64,000 nucleotides of DNA from Sporothrix humicola (taxonomy: Eukaryota; Ascomycota; Sordariomycetes; Ophiostomatales; Ophiostomataceae): positions 62,001 to 126,000 of the forward strand of contig WNYE01000077.1 of NCBI GenBank assembly GCA_021396245.1, written 5' to 3'. The position numbers and the translations under genes are program-made. Shown in pieces: positions 1-11,500 of the stretch. The notes beneath the pieces were generated by a model. It searched no databases, was not told the DNA's origin, and saw only the letters and a list, made by a program, of their open reading frames with translations. The first letter of the stretch is position 1. Each line of letters starts with the position of its first letter.

Positions 1-1779
1 CCCACGACGGCCCGCGACTTTGTCACAATGCTGCTGACGACCCAGTCACCGGCCTTGCCGCCAGCAAACTCGTCCTCTTCAGGCAATAACCTCCGCCAGT
101 TTATGCTCGTGTCGAAGCCGTGCCTACACCCAGAGACGCCGCAGCGGTCGGGCTATGTGCGCGCCCAGTACGAGTCGGTCGAACTCATCCGAGAAGTGCG
201 GGTGCCGTCCACATCCGGTGGAAAGTCGGGCCGTGGACTGGCGGGCAAAACGCGCAAGACACGTTCGTCGATTGACCTTGCCCACGGCGACGACATTGAC
301 GTCTCTGACCACGATTTGGGCGACGGCCACGAAATTGCCATTGAGTGGCTCATGATCACCCGCAACAACCCCGGCGGCAGCGTTCCCCGCTTTTTGGTTG
401 ATAAGAGCACGCCGTCGAGCATCATCAGCGATGCCAACAAGTTTTTGGACTGGCTCGTGGCGCAGCAGGTCGAAGACATTCTGAAGAGTGGTGAGCCAGA
501 GCCGGCACTGCCGGCTGTGAACGCTGTCGCTGGCGCAAAGACCCCGCTGGCGGCAGCCATTCCGGAGGAGGAAGAAACGGAGCACGACCAAGCAAACAAG
601 ATCAACAGCGCCGACACCCGCTCCGACTCCTCGCCGCCAGTAACGATCGTCTCCATGGAGAGCAGCGGCGGCGCAGCCTCGTCGGCCAAGCTGTTCAACA
701 TGCTGTCGGGAGCGCTGGGTGGGGCGGGAACAGCCGTCGCCTCGAAACTCCCCAACCCTTTTGGCGATGCGGTGCATATGATACACTCGTCGTTTGAGGG
801 GCACGTGGATATTGACGACGACAGCAACGACATTGATTCGTTCGATGACGACACCGGTGGCGATACATATAGTGATATCGACGACGACGATGTTGGTGCT
901 GGTGCAGAAAAGATGCGTGGAAGGAGCAGACGGTCGACCCAAGACTCGAAAGCGGCCGGCAAGGATAAATCAGCAGTCGTGGCAGACAATGCTTCTGTCA
1001 CATCTATTCCTCCACCACCGCCGACGACTGCTCTCGAGATGCTGGCTCACGACCGGGCCCTCGCTCTGCGCAAATTGAACGACAGATCATCCACTGGCCT
1101 GTCGACGGGCGGATCGAGCGTAGCCGCCAGCGATATCGACAACGACACCGAAGCAGGTAGTGCCACCACCTCGTCGAAACAGAAAAAGGCAGAGCAACAG
1201 GCTGCCGCCAAAGCTGCTAAAGCCGCAAAGGCCGCCGACGCTGCTCGCAAGAAGCACGAAAAGGAGCTGCAGAAGCTGCAAGACAAGCAAAAGAAGGCCG
1301 AGGCGGATATCCTAAAGGCAAAGGGGAAGACGGGGGCTGAAGCTACCAAAGAAGACAAGGACAAGGTCGACAGCAGCGCACAGAGCACAAAAAGCGCCGC
1401 CCACTCTTCCACGTCGTCACTCACAGCAGACCCCACGGCCACAGAGCTCCAGAAACTCCGCGAGAAACACGACAAGGCCGTCGCCCGCCAGGAGGCCCAG
1501 TACAAGAAGGAAATGGAAAAGCTCGAGCGGAAGCGCCAGCAGCAGGCCGAGAAGGAGGCGGCGCGCCTGAAAAAGCAGCAGGAGCGCGACGAGAAGGCCG
1601 ATACGGCTTTGCAGTTGACACATGCGCGTGCGGAACGGGATGTCTTCCAAAAGCAAGTCGAAATGCTGACCGAGAGTGTGCGACAGCTCGAGGCACAAAA
1701 CGAGTTGCTGGCGGCGGAAGTGGCACAGGCGACGGGCAAGTCAAAGTTGAATGGGAGAGTCGAGGATGCTGAAGATTGA
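1..1779 (+). CDS. DUF3074 (START-like) domain protein with coiled-coil tail, 5' end cut by window
   Basis: The frame is open from base 1, so the true start lies upstream and 592 codons are visible. The first 150 residues match the C-terminal half of the fungal DUF3074 domain (START-like lipid-binding fold). Recognisable blocks are FMLVSKPCLHPE, the YVRAQYESVELIREV stretch, and IEWLMITRNNPGGSVPRF followed by a KFLDW segment. A low-complexity acidic stretch (about residues 260-295 counted from the ATG at 28; D/S-rich) comes next, then two Lys/Ala/Glu-rich predicted coiled coils (about 385-435 and 470-570). The family is widespread in fungi, and its ligand and biochemical role are not established; binding of a lipid is an inference from the fold. 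No intron is needed in the visible part. The gene is convergent with the downstream Trm732-type gene, the two stops being only 198 bp apart. The ATG at 28 is internal and probably not the start. Confidence 0.88.
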   Translation, partial: PTTARDFVTMLLTTQSPALPPANSSSSGNNLRQFMLVSKPCLHPETPQRSGYVRAQYESVELIREVRVPSTSGGKSGRGLAGKTRKTRSSIDLAHGDDIDVSDHDLGDGHEIAIEWLMITRNNPGGSVPRFLVDKSTPSSIISDANKFLDWLVAQQVEDILKSGEPEPALPAVNAVAGAKTPLAAAIPEEEETEHDQANKINSADTRSDSSPPVTIVSMESSGGAASSAKLFNMLSGALGGAGTAVASKLPNPFGDAVHMIHSSFEGHVDIDDDSNDIDSFDDDTGGDTYSDIDDDDVGAGAEKMRGRSRRSTQDSKAAGKDKSAVVADNASVTSIPPPPPTTALEMLAHDRALALRKLNDRSSTGLSTGGSSVAASDIDNDTEAGSATTSSKQKKAEQQAAAKAAKAAKAADAARKKHEKELQKLQDKQKKAEADILKAKGKTGAEATKEDKDKVDSSAQSTKSAAHSSTSSLTADPTATELQKLREKHDKAVARQEAQYKKEMEKLERKRQQQAEKEAARLKKQQERDEKADTALQLTHARAERDVFQKQVEMLTESVRQLEAQNELLAAEVAQATGKSKLNGRVEDAED

Positions 1780-1977
1780 GAACGATGAGGACTCAGTTGA
1801 GAACCTGTAAGATAAGAACAGAATGCATACACGGAGACATGATAGCGATATTTGAGTTCAAAACATATCCAAGAAATGACATGAAACAAAATGACATGAT
1901 ATTTTCTCTATACCTTTTCCAAACCAAAACTCCAAGAAATAAAATAGAAAATAGATATCAACTCGTGTCCCCTCTCT

Positions 1978-4900
1978 TCAAACTCTCGCCATGGCCTGGA
2001 GGAGACCATTGACACGGGATTTGTCGCCAGCTGTCTGGAATGCTTCCAGAGATGCCGCCAACGATGCGTTCTGTCCGTTGGCCAGGACCGCCCGCGCTCC
2101 AATAATGAACCGAGCACACACGGCAAACACGCTGGGTGCAGCCGTCCATCCGAGCGGGCCGTCGTCTTCAGTCTGCACGTACTGCACGAGCGTCTGCATG
2201 CCGCTCGCCAGCCATTCAGCAAGGCTGGCTAGACCGTCCGTGCTGCGGCTGACCGCAACAACCTCGGCCCACCGCTCTGCCTCGCGCACTTCGTCAATGT
2301 ACAGGTTGTGCTCCTCGACGAGGAACAGCGCGTCGTCAAATTTGAGGGCATCTGTAAATGTCGACTGGGGCGGACGCCATGACGAGATGTCCTCCGTGTC
2401 GGACTGTCCGACCATGTGTGCGGCGGCCTGGTGGACAAAAGAGGCGGCCACAGTCGATTGGCCAAACCGGCTGGCCATCCACAGCGGCAGACGCCGTGCC
2501 GCCTCGCCAGGAATGAGTAGTGTACCCAGTACGGCACCCGCTGCCTCGGCCGCCACGTCGCGGACCTCGTCGTCGTCGTCGTTCAAAGCATCGTAGACGC
2601 AGAAGACAAATGGAAGGAGGTCTTCATCACTCTTTACTATTGGGTGGGGAGCAGTCGTGGCCAGGGCAAATGACCGCAGCGCCTCGGCAGCCGCCATGCG
2701 CGTGTCGAATGTCTGTGCTGGTTCACTGGCAGACTTGATCATCTTGGCCCAGGACGAGACGGACAAAACGCCCTGGGTGTCGGCACCTGCTCGAACAGAC
2801 GTGGCAAGAATGGGCCCGCTGACCCTCAGAATGGCCCACGACAGCGTCGGGCTAATTTGTTTCCTGCTGGCCGCCGTCCACACACCTGCAAGAGCCTCGA
2901 CACTAGGAAGAAATTTGTCGTTGCCGCTACCATCACCAGACAACAGGTAGTCCATGACCTCGGCGAGCTTGAACATTGCAACAGCGCACACTTCGGGCCC
3001 TACCTTGCCATCGACGCAAACCTCCATGTAGACGGAGGCCAGCCACGATGCAACATCGGGCGATCTCCGGGTAGCGCCAAACCACGAGTTTTGCATAGAC
3101 TCCAACAGACGCGTCGCCGTGTCAGGGTCCGTGGATGCCGTAGAGAAAGCCATATTCCCGTTCCGTTCGCCAGACGCCACACTCGAGTGGCCGAGCTGGA
3201 GTACCGACTGAGCCCAGAGGAGAGCTGACTGAGCAGTGATATCCCCCTCCGCACGGACGACGTTGGAGAGCTCATCGCTGATACGGACGTTGAATTCGAG
3301 TGCAAGACTGGCAATCGTGTTGCACGCCTCCAGGTAGGCGGCGCGCACTTCAGGGCAGGATTCGAAACCGCCATTTTCTTTAGCCAATGTGTTGAGGAAC
3401 GACAGCAATGGCGTCAGGTAATCCGCAACAGCATCTCCGGAAATGCTGGCAACGCGGCCCAAAACGAAACGGACTGCAAGCAGCGAGCCGTGCCACCGGT
3501 TCGATGTCGTCATGGCCGACGGGTCGAGAAGCAGGCGCTGCACACCGGCGGCCCAGTTGTCGTCCTTGACCAAGAACGAGCAGACTGTCCGTGCAGCCAT
3601 CTCGCGGACGTGCCACAAGTGGCTACCCAAGTAATGCACAACCGCTTCGTAGAGCTCGGCACGGTGCGTTTCGGGCGGGCCTGCACGCCGAATGATGTCG
3701 AGAGCCGGGAACACGGACTCGGCGGCCGCCTGCTGGGACTCGATTTGAAGGTGGTCGCTCTTGGCGGCATCAGCATCGCTCGAAAGAGTTGAGTCTGTCC
3801 GAAGCAGGCTCAGCAGAACGCCCGGCAGCGTCGGGTACTTGTTGTATGATATACGAATCGTCTGTCCATCCCAGCCCGACTCGAGCGATGCCTTGGATTC
3901 GCCCGTGCCAAACAGACTATCAATGAGACTGCGCAACAACAATAGACCGCAGTTGCGGATCGCCCATACGTCCGACCGCAGACTGTTGGCAGCCAGCTGC
4001 AGACACTCGGGCAACAGTCGCTCGGCACGCTTGCTGAGCAGCGAGCTGCGGAAGACGTCGCGCAAGCAGTTGAAGGCGTGCACCTGCGGCAGCCGGGAAC
4101 CGTCGGCGGCGCGCTCATCGGTGGCTGGCTGCTGGGCGATAACGCATGCGGTGCGGATTGCATCATCGAAAAAGGCTGTTTGGGAAGAGTTGGAGGAGGC
4201 GAGAATGCCTGAGAAGAGGGCAGGGATACCTGCAGACCGACGAGTCGTCGAGACCTGCGAGTGGATGCAGTTTAGAGTGCCCTTGTACCATGTCATGACC
4301 AGAGTTTCGTCTCCTGGCGTGCCTGGCGCTGTCACGATAGGATCCTGGGCCATTTGGCAGCATAGCGTAAACGTCTGAGCGACTGTTGTGAGGGCACCAC
4401 GATGGCGGAGTGTCGAGAGCTGCTCAAAAGCGAGGTTACCGATGCGTTCAAACACGGCGCGGTCTGGCGTCAATGTGCCCTTGACACGGCTGAAGCGTAG
4501 ATGTGACACAATCGCCCGCATTGTGTTGCTCGACTCGTTGATGGACCGGAAGCTGAAGCTCAGAAGGTCCTTGGAGTCGAGGTTGCTGACGCCCTGGTCT
4601 TCATTGTCGTCGAGAATATGGCCCTCAGGCGAGTCATCACATAAAATATGCCTGACAACCTGCCAGACGCGCTCGCAGCTCTTCACGATACGAGCTTGGA
4701 CCTCAACAAGAGAAGCCAGCTCTGCATCCGAGTACTTGGCCTTGGCCAGGACAGCCCAAATGTATTTGATTGATGCAAACTCGCCGTGCACGGGGCCCTT
4801 GACAGCTGCCGTGGCAAGATCTGACTCGGCGCGCTCGATCTTGGCCTCCAGAACATCGAGCACACGAGACAGAACGGCCTTTTGTGTCTCCAGGTCATCG

Positions 4901-6786
4901 GCAGCCCAGCTGCACAGCAAACCTTGACAGCGTGCAGCACCGTCGGCATGGTCCTGGCGAGCTGTCTGCGAGGCACGCTGGTCGGCTCTCACACTAAATT
5001 CGGCGAGTATATCCCGTAGTGAGTTCTCTTTTGCAGAGACCAGCTCCCGTGGTGCCAAAACAAGCAAAGACATGGCCACCTCGCGCACATCATCAAAGGG
5101 ATCCACAATAAGGTCCAGTACACACCGCACCCAAGCGCCATCCTCAAACAGGCGCCGTACAAGGCCCATGTCCAATGCATCGGACACACCGCCAGACACA
5201 TCACGTCGTTGACGGAGTAGCCAGATTGTTGCCTTTAGTGACGTAAAGTGGCGCTGGTACGATGCGGTGGGCGCCAGTTCGGCACGGAGGAACGTCAGGT
5301 ACCATGTAAGGAAGGCCTCGTGTTCTTCCAGGGTCTTTTGGATTGTGGCGTCGTCAATCTTGATGCTCTCCTTCTTCTTGAGCGCCGACTGGCTCTGGCC
5401 CTGGCCGTTGGGATCGCCCTCGCCGCCACGGCCCCAGCGCTGCATCATGGCAATGGCGCTCTTTAACCGGATGGCCATTTCGCGCGTGTGTGCCAGCAGC
5501 TCGTACCGGAACTTGGCGTCGGACTCGGCGTGGTATGTCGGGAGGTATCGCTGAAGGAGCTCAAAAGCAGTGGTGGAGTAGGGCTTGGTGGTGGATTGGG
5601 ACGAGACGAGTAGCGATAGTGCCAGAGAACGCACGTCGACCGGTGCCCGTGCCAGCACACCGTCCAGAACCGACTCGTTGAAGACAATAACCCCGCCCTT
5701 GGCGGTCTTGCCCGTCAGATTCAAGCCTGGGTCGTCGACAAGGCCAGCCTTCTTACCAACCTCGAGTGCTGCAAGCTGGAGGACGGCACCAACAGTGTCG
5801 TTGGTTTCCTTCTCGGACGTGCTAGCCACCTCATTTTTGTTCAGAATTTCCAGAAGCTGCAGAGACCGTGCTCGGTCTGTCTTGAAGAATGGAATAAAGA
5901 AGTAGAGCTTGACATCTTCGAGGATTGTTGGGTGTACGACCAAACCATCGCGCAACCATTGCAGCCACAGCTCGACAGTAAACTCGGGGAACAGAGGGAC
6001 TTCTGCGCCGTCTTTTGTTGTCGTCGCCGTCTGAAGGTAGGTAAAGACTGCCACAAGAAACTTGCCGGCCACGGGGCAGACGTAGTGTAGCGTCATCCAT
6101 GAGAACATGTCCGCCACAAGCAGCTGCCAGACGTCTAGACTGGGCTTGGCAGGCATATCTGATTCATCGTCTCCGCCCACCTCACGGCTGTATGCCCGAG
6201 CCACTTCCTCGTATTCATAAACGCCCTTTCCCAACAAATAGTGCAGCGATCCGATAGACGACTTGACTAGCGGCCGTGTCGACTTGCGGCTCACAATGGC
6301 CACGAGTGTCTGGAGAATCTCGTCTCTCAGTGCTGTCCGTGTGGCCACCTCGGGGTTCTGGACGATCAGCAGAGCCACAAGGTCAAGCAGCAGCTTCAGT
6401 GACCGGTGCTGGTCCTTCTCGTTCCACTCAATGTAGAAGTGGAACAGCCGCAGGGCCGTCGAAGAACGGAACGCCCATTCTGTCACGGGAGCTGGGGCAC
6501 GGGTTGCGCAGTGCTGGACAAAGCCGCACAGCTTGGCACAGGCATTGACCGACGAAGTGCGAGATTTGGCCGCATTTGCCAAAAGCCGGACAAAGAGGGC
6601 TTCTGTGAATCTGGTAGTGTATCTCGTGTCAGTAAACAAAGATACCTGACGGTGTATTTGATTTCATGAAGCATCGTGCGCGACTTACTCTTGTAACTGG
6701 GTTTCGGGCTGCTGTTCAAGCCATGCAAAGAGCGTGTTTGCATTTGCAGAGGGCTCTTCAATATCAGGGAGATGCGGCAGCTCCAT
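1978..6786 (-). CDS. TRM732: THADA/Trm732-type HEAT-repeat protein (DUF2428), tRNA 2'-O-methylation cofactor
   Basis: Two exons on the minus strand, 6786-6689 and 6610-1978. The 78-bp intron (6688-6611) starts GTAAGT and ends CCAG; splicing gives 1576 residues beginning MELPHLPDIEEP. The long second frame lacks this start, so the first exon was chosen because ATG, donor, acceptor and phase all fit. The protein is an alpha-helical, Leu/Ala-rich HEAT-type solenoid. Around residues 700-860 it carries the DUF2428 core, including SFRSINESSNTMRAIVSHL, LRHRGALTTVAQTFTLCC and the TRRSAGIPALF signature. In yeast, Trm732 partners the methyltransferase Trm7 to 2'-O-methylate position 32 of certain tRNAs; human THADA is the homologue. 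Length is typical of the family. It shares a 966-bp divergent promoter with TIM23. The DUF2428 core argues against the other large HEAT-repeat candidate, tubulin cofactor D. Confidence 0.88.
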
Positions 6787-7752
6787 TTTGAATGAGAAAC
6801 TCAGGGGTAAATATGTGAGGTAGGTGCAGGCAGGCGCCCAAGTATCAAAGCCTTGTGAGAGGGAAAGAGCGAGGGGCAGCGAGGTCCCCGCTAGGAAGGT
6901 AGGTTGCCAAGTTCAGTCTCAGGCACTGGCTTTCATGCTCCAATGACAGCTTATGAGTACTCTCTTAATATAAAATGTCGAATTTGAAAAATTGGTTATC
7001 ATTCTTCACAGATTGCCCGTTGTTGATGTCGTCGGGCGGCCCACTGTTGGGTGAAGTTTGACTTTTTCGGCTACTCTGTTATCTGCATATCTTCAATGCA
7101 TGTAAACCATATGACGATGCCACTCACAAATACACCCAGCCACGGCCCAAAATATTGATATATAGAGCCCTTTTCAAATTAATCTCATACATTTTGCTCT
7201 CTAATACCATTTCAATTTCATTAAATAAAGTTACAGCCAGCGTCCTTGAAACTGTAGTGAAAGCAAGCAAATCGTGAGCAGAGTCACGTGCCTGTCAAAG
7301 ACAAGGCTGCCTTTCCGTCAATGTCTCCACTTTTCCCGAAAGAAGCGCGTAGAAGGGAAAAAACGCACGGTCCAGCCGAGGGGACAACGAATTTTCTGGG
7401 CCGGGGCTATCATTTTTCGCTTTAAACTTTTTTTTAATACTTTTTTTTTCGCCCGCATCTGACCAGCGTTCTCTGGACCATTTGAAGCAAACAAATTTGC
7501 ACAACCCGTTTTCGCGAGAACGACCGACGACCGCCCTTGCCTTTTGCGACGCCCGCTCTTTCCACGATAGTCAACGAATCTCTCTGCCTTCCGCTCCTTT
7601 CTTTTTATCGCCTTCCTGGGTCTTCAATTGGCATTCGCACCTGCCCACACGACTGCATCGACGCCGAACCCCTCCCCCGCAACATCGCGAGATTTCTCTC
7701 TTCTCCCTCCGACCTCTCCCACCCTCACAAAAACCCCCACACATAATTCGCC
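6787..7752. promoter_or_regulatory. Divergent promoter region between TRM732-like gene and TIM23
   Basis: This 966-bp spacer separates the two start codons and must hold both promoters. The centre (about 6950-7260) is AT-rich and contains a TATATA run near 7156. A CACGTG E-box lies at 7286-7291, a core recognised by fungal bHLH factors such as Cbf1 and sterol/lipid regulators. The TIM23 side ends in T-runs (7428-7450) and a long CT-rich leader to the ATG, as is usual for the transcription-start zone of well-expressed fungal genes. Use of the E-box is inference. Confidence 0.5.
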
Positions 7753-8568
7753 ATGTCGATCTGGGGCGCCCTGACGGGACGCAAGCCCGCGTCAACTTCT
7801 GACAACCACGCCGACTCGGCCCCCTCCGCTTCCGCCTCCGCCTCTACTTCTCCCTCCTCCTCTTCCACCCCCGCACATACTACCGTCTACGACTCGTCAT
7901 CACCATCAGGGGGCAATGCCGCCCTTGCAACCCTCGGCGGCGGCGGTGCCGACTCGTTCCTGCAGAGCTCCGCGTTTGCCGACCCGACGCAGCTGCACCC
8001 GCTCGCCGGCCTCAACAAGGAGACACTCGAGTACATCTCGATGGAGGACTCGGCCCTGTCGGACCTGCCCGGCTCCCAGTCCGTCCTGCCCTCGCGCGGT
8101 TTTACCGACGATCTGTGTTACGGTACCGGTATTACCTACCTGACCGCCCTGACGCTCGGTGGCGCCTGGGGTCTGCAGGAAGGTCTGCGGCGGTCGGCCG
8201 GCCAGCCGCCCAAGCTGCGGCTCAACTCGGTGCTCAACGCCGTCACACGGCGCGGTCCCTTCCTGGGCAACTCGGCGGGCGTCGTCGCCATCTGCTACAA
8301 CTGCATCAACTCGTACATTGGCTACCTGCGCGGCCGTCACGACGCGATCAACTCGGTGCTGGCCGGCGGTCTGAGCGGCATGCTGTTCAAGAGCACGCGC
8401 GGTCTGCGGCCGATGCTGATCTCGGGCGGTATTGTTGCCTCCGTCGCAGCAGCCTGGACTGTAAGTACGCCCTCGTTTCTCTTTTTGTTATGGGAAATAA
8501 CACTGCTAACAACCTAGGTTACTCGCCGCACGTTCTTCCCGATCCCCGAGCCGCACCAGAACCACTAA
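7753..8568 (+). CDS. TIM23: Mitochondrial inner-membrane import translocase subunit Tim23
   Basis: Exons 7753-8460 and 8518-8568; the 57-bp intron begins GTAAGT, has a GCTAAC branch site and ends CCTAG. The product is 252 residues. Residues 1-75 are Ser/Ala/Pro-rich. They are followed by the intermembrane-space presequence-receptor segment (LHPLAGLNKETLEYIS) and the Tim17/Tim22/Tim23 domain (about 115-240). Four hydrophobic segments are visible, starting GTGITYLTALTLGG, FLGNSAGVVAICYN, NSVLAGGLSGMLF and MLISGGIVASVAAAW. The loop YLRGRHDAINSVLAGGLSG corresponds to the family signature. Tim23 forms the presequence-import channel together with Tim17 and Tim50. The spliced C-terminus, VTRRTFFPIPEPHQNH, would be lost if the intron were retained. 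A CT-rich leader precedes the ATG. Confidence 0.95.
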
Positions 8569-11500
8569 GCGACGCCGATATGAATGACGTCCGGTCATAA
8601 TGTTGTGTTCGCTCTCAGTGCCGACCACGATTGAGGGCTGTTGTCGACACGACCCTCGTTGTTGGTCTGCTGTCACCCACCGACAGCATTTTTATGTTTT
8701 GAAACGAAATCTCAAATGGTAATATCATACTACATACAGGTACAGGGATTGGGAGAAGAGAAAATGGATTGGAATACGGGGAAGGGTACAAAAACGCATA
8801 TTTTCAGCGAGCAAAAAAGACAGGGCGGGCTGGGTGGTCATTTCTGGTCTGGTTGCACATATCTCTCTACTCCCACGGCATTTTTCTTCGCTTTCTCTAT
8901 TGTTTTTTGCGGTCATCATTGCAACCTTTGTTTTTTTCTTCGCTTTCATCTTCTGTATATTACTAGACAGTTCGGTCTTTTTCATGTATCCCTTCCCTTC
9001 CTCCCTCACTCCCTCTTCTCTCTTCTCGATCATCTCATCCTCCTTTCCTACATATAGAATTTCGCCCGGCAGGGTGCATGCACGTGGCGTGCGTGTCAGG
9101 CGTTCTTAGGACTTCAATTCAAGAATTAAAAGAATTACATACGTTGTCTGGTGCCTTTATACTGATATTGACATGTGAAGCCACAAAAAACAAGAAATGT
9201 TCTTATGATGTCACGGTACAAAAAGCCACGTCTGTACTCATTCAATAATTGCATATATCGCATGTATTATTGTTATGAAGATAACATGTAAGAATCGTAG
9301 ATGATAACAATCGATGGAAAGGTGGCCACCAACCCATCTTTATCTGCCGTTGTCGCTTTTGTGCTGTCGCCTCCCTCTCCCCTCTTACCCGCATTTTGCA
9401 TCTTACGCGTATCTCGATCGAGCAAAGATTTGCCGTCCGCCTGTCGGACGTCGTTTGTTGTTTGCAATATCTGACCTTCTGCCGTTCTGACGTTCGCCAC
9501 ATTGTCCGAGGAAACGCCTTACAATCTGACGTTGAAAGGATGACTGCTGACGGAAGAGCCATGCAGCTGCCGCCGCCGCCGCCATTCCGCCAACTGGCCC
9601 TAGCCATAGTCCATTATTCTTCGTTTCCTTCCATTATTCGATTTTCCTTCTACCTTCTCTCTTTTCTATGAAAGTCTCGGAAGGATGGCTCGGGTCACTT
9701 CCTGTTTTGTCTCTTTTGTGTCGTTTTGTGTCGCAAAAGCTTCCATTCGGTTGGTAACAATACGAGAAAAGGTACGGAAACGACACAGAAATAAGGGCAC
9801 AAAAGGGGGCGATCGTCTGCATACAACAACGAATACGCATGCCGTGTTTGTGCCCGTGTCTGAACCAGGTACGGACTCTGTTCTTGTTAATGTTTTGTCT
9901 GACATTTGAAGACGACTCGAGACTGTCTCTTTTTCGCCATCCTCTCTCCTGACTCTGAATCCAGTTTGCTGCTGTGCAACAATTAATGAGCACCTGTCCT
10001 CCCTACAGAGCACTTCGTAAAGACTGCGAGAAATGATGTGCATTGTTCTGGGCTCTTTCTTCTGTCTGGTCGTTCTCTCTCTCTCTTCTTTGCCTCACTC
10101 CCAACTCTGGGTCGGCTTCCCTGTTTCCCGCTCGCCAGGTCGCACGCCTTGGCACGCGCACAATGTGAAAAAATACGAGATGAGGACAGGCAAGAGAGAG
10201 GCCAGTAAAGAGCAGATCAAAACAGGAGAGCAGACATAAGCGACACCGGCCTGAAGACTCTACCTCCGCTTCTCGACCGAACCCCCTGTCACTTTTTTGT
10301 CATTTCTTCTGCACTGCACTGCGCTGCACGGTCTGCATGACTTGCTATGCAAGTGCTGTCACTCTCTCAATTGTAGGGGACAGGACAGCCTGGATAACCT
10401 GATTATCCTGAGTAAAATCTGACGAGTGATGTGTGTTGTTGAGGGTGCCCCACTTTTGTTTACTGCTCCCCCCCATTTGCTTGTTTCTTTGCTCCTCAGC
10501 TCCTTCCTTCTCGCTTCCCTGTTGTCTTCTTTTTGCACATCCCGGGAACCAGAAGCGGACGCTACTAGCCCTATGGGTCACATTCTCGGCACTGGGGCAC
10601 TCTAATCAGTGGGGGAAGGCGAGGATGCTGCGAGGACATGGCAATAACCTCCAGCCTCCAAGGAAGGTGCGTGAGAGTGCCAAAGGCGAGTGAGGAAAGA
10701 ACGAACGAGAACTGCGGTCAACCTCCTGCACTTTGTAGACATTGCAGTGGCTGGGTCGATACCCTTCTCCCCTTTTCTGTATTTTGTCTTTTCTGTCTTC
10801 TCTTTTCCCTTGTCTTTCCCCCTCTCTCGTCACACAGGCCTTGCACAGGCCTGCAGCCAATATTGACCGTTTAGGTCAGCCATCCCGGTATGTTTTCCTT
10901 TTTCTGTTTGCTTTTTTGTTGGTTGGGGTCTAAAATGGAGCTGTGTTGGGTGTCACGTTTTCCACTGAGTGTTTCTTTTCTGTGATAAGAACTGAGAACG
11001 TATGATGAGTTTGTCCTTTATTTCTCTTGTGCACTTTTTGTTTTCTTTTCTTTTTTTCTCCTCTTTTCCTGCCTCTTTTCCACGTTTTGTCCCTCCTGGT
11101 GGCAGTTCCTAATTAGGCAATATCCCGCATCCGTGGACTGGGGCTGAGTGGCCATCGACTGCTCTTTTTCGTGCTTTTCGTTCTTTTCGTGCTTCGTTTC
11201 GAGCTTTTATCGTCTCTTGTCGTCTCTTTTTGCAGTCTATTTGCTTGGCCAAATGCCTTACTCTGCCTTTTCAGTCCCTTTTTTTCCTACAACACCACCT
11301 CTGTGGCTGGTCCACGGTAATGGGTTTCTGCATTGTATCGGCGCTTGGCTCGAGACTATTGGTCGGAGGAGAGAAGGAAGACATCGCGTCTTTTGAGTTC
11401 TTGTCATGTTCTCGACTTTTGAATGCACAAGCGTGCAATTGTATGCATCGTTCCTGAACACTGCCTCTCTTCATCTGGTCTCCAGCCACGGGGAAGCAAC

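Noticed and set aside
1047..1889. 280-codon minus-strand frame opposite the DUF3074 gene
   Set aside because: A shadow of the Lys/Ala-rich coiled-coil codons; Ser/Cys/Ala-rich with no domain.
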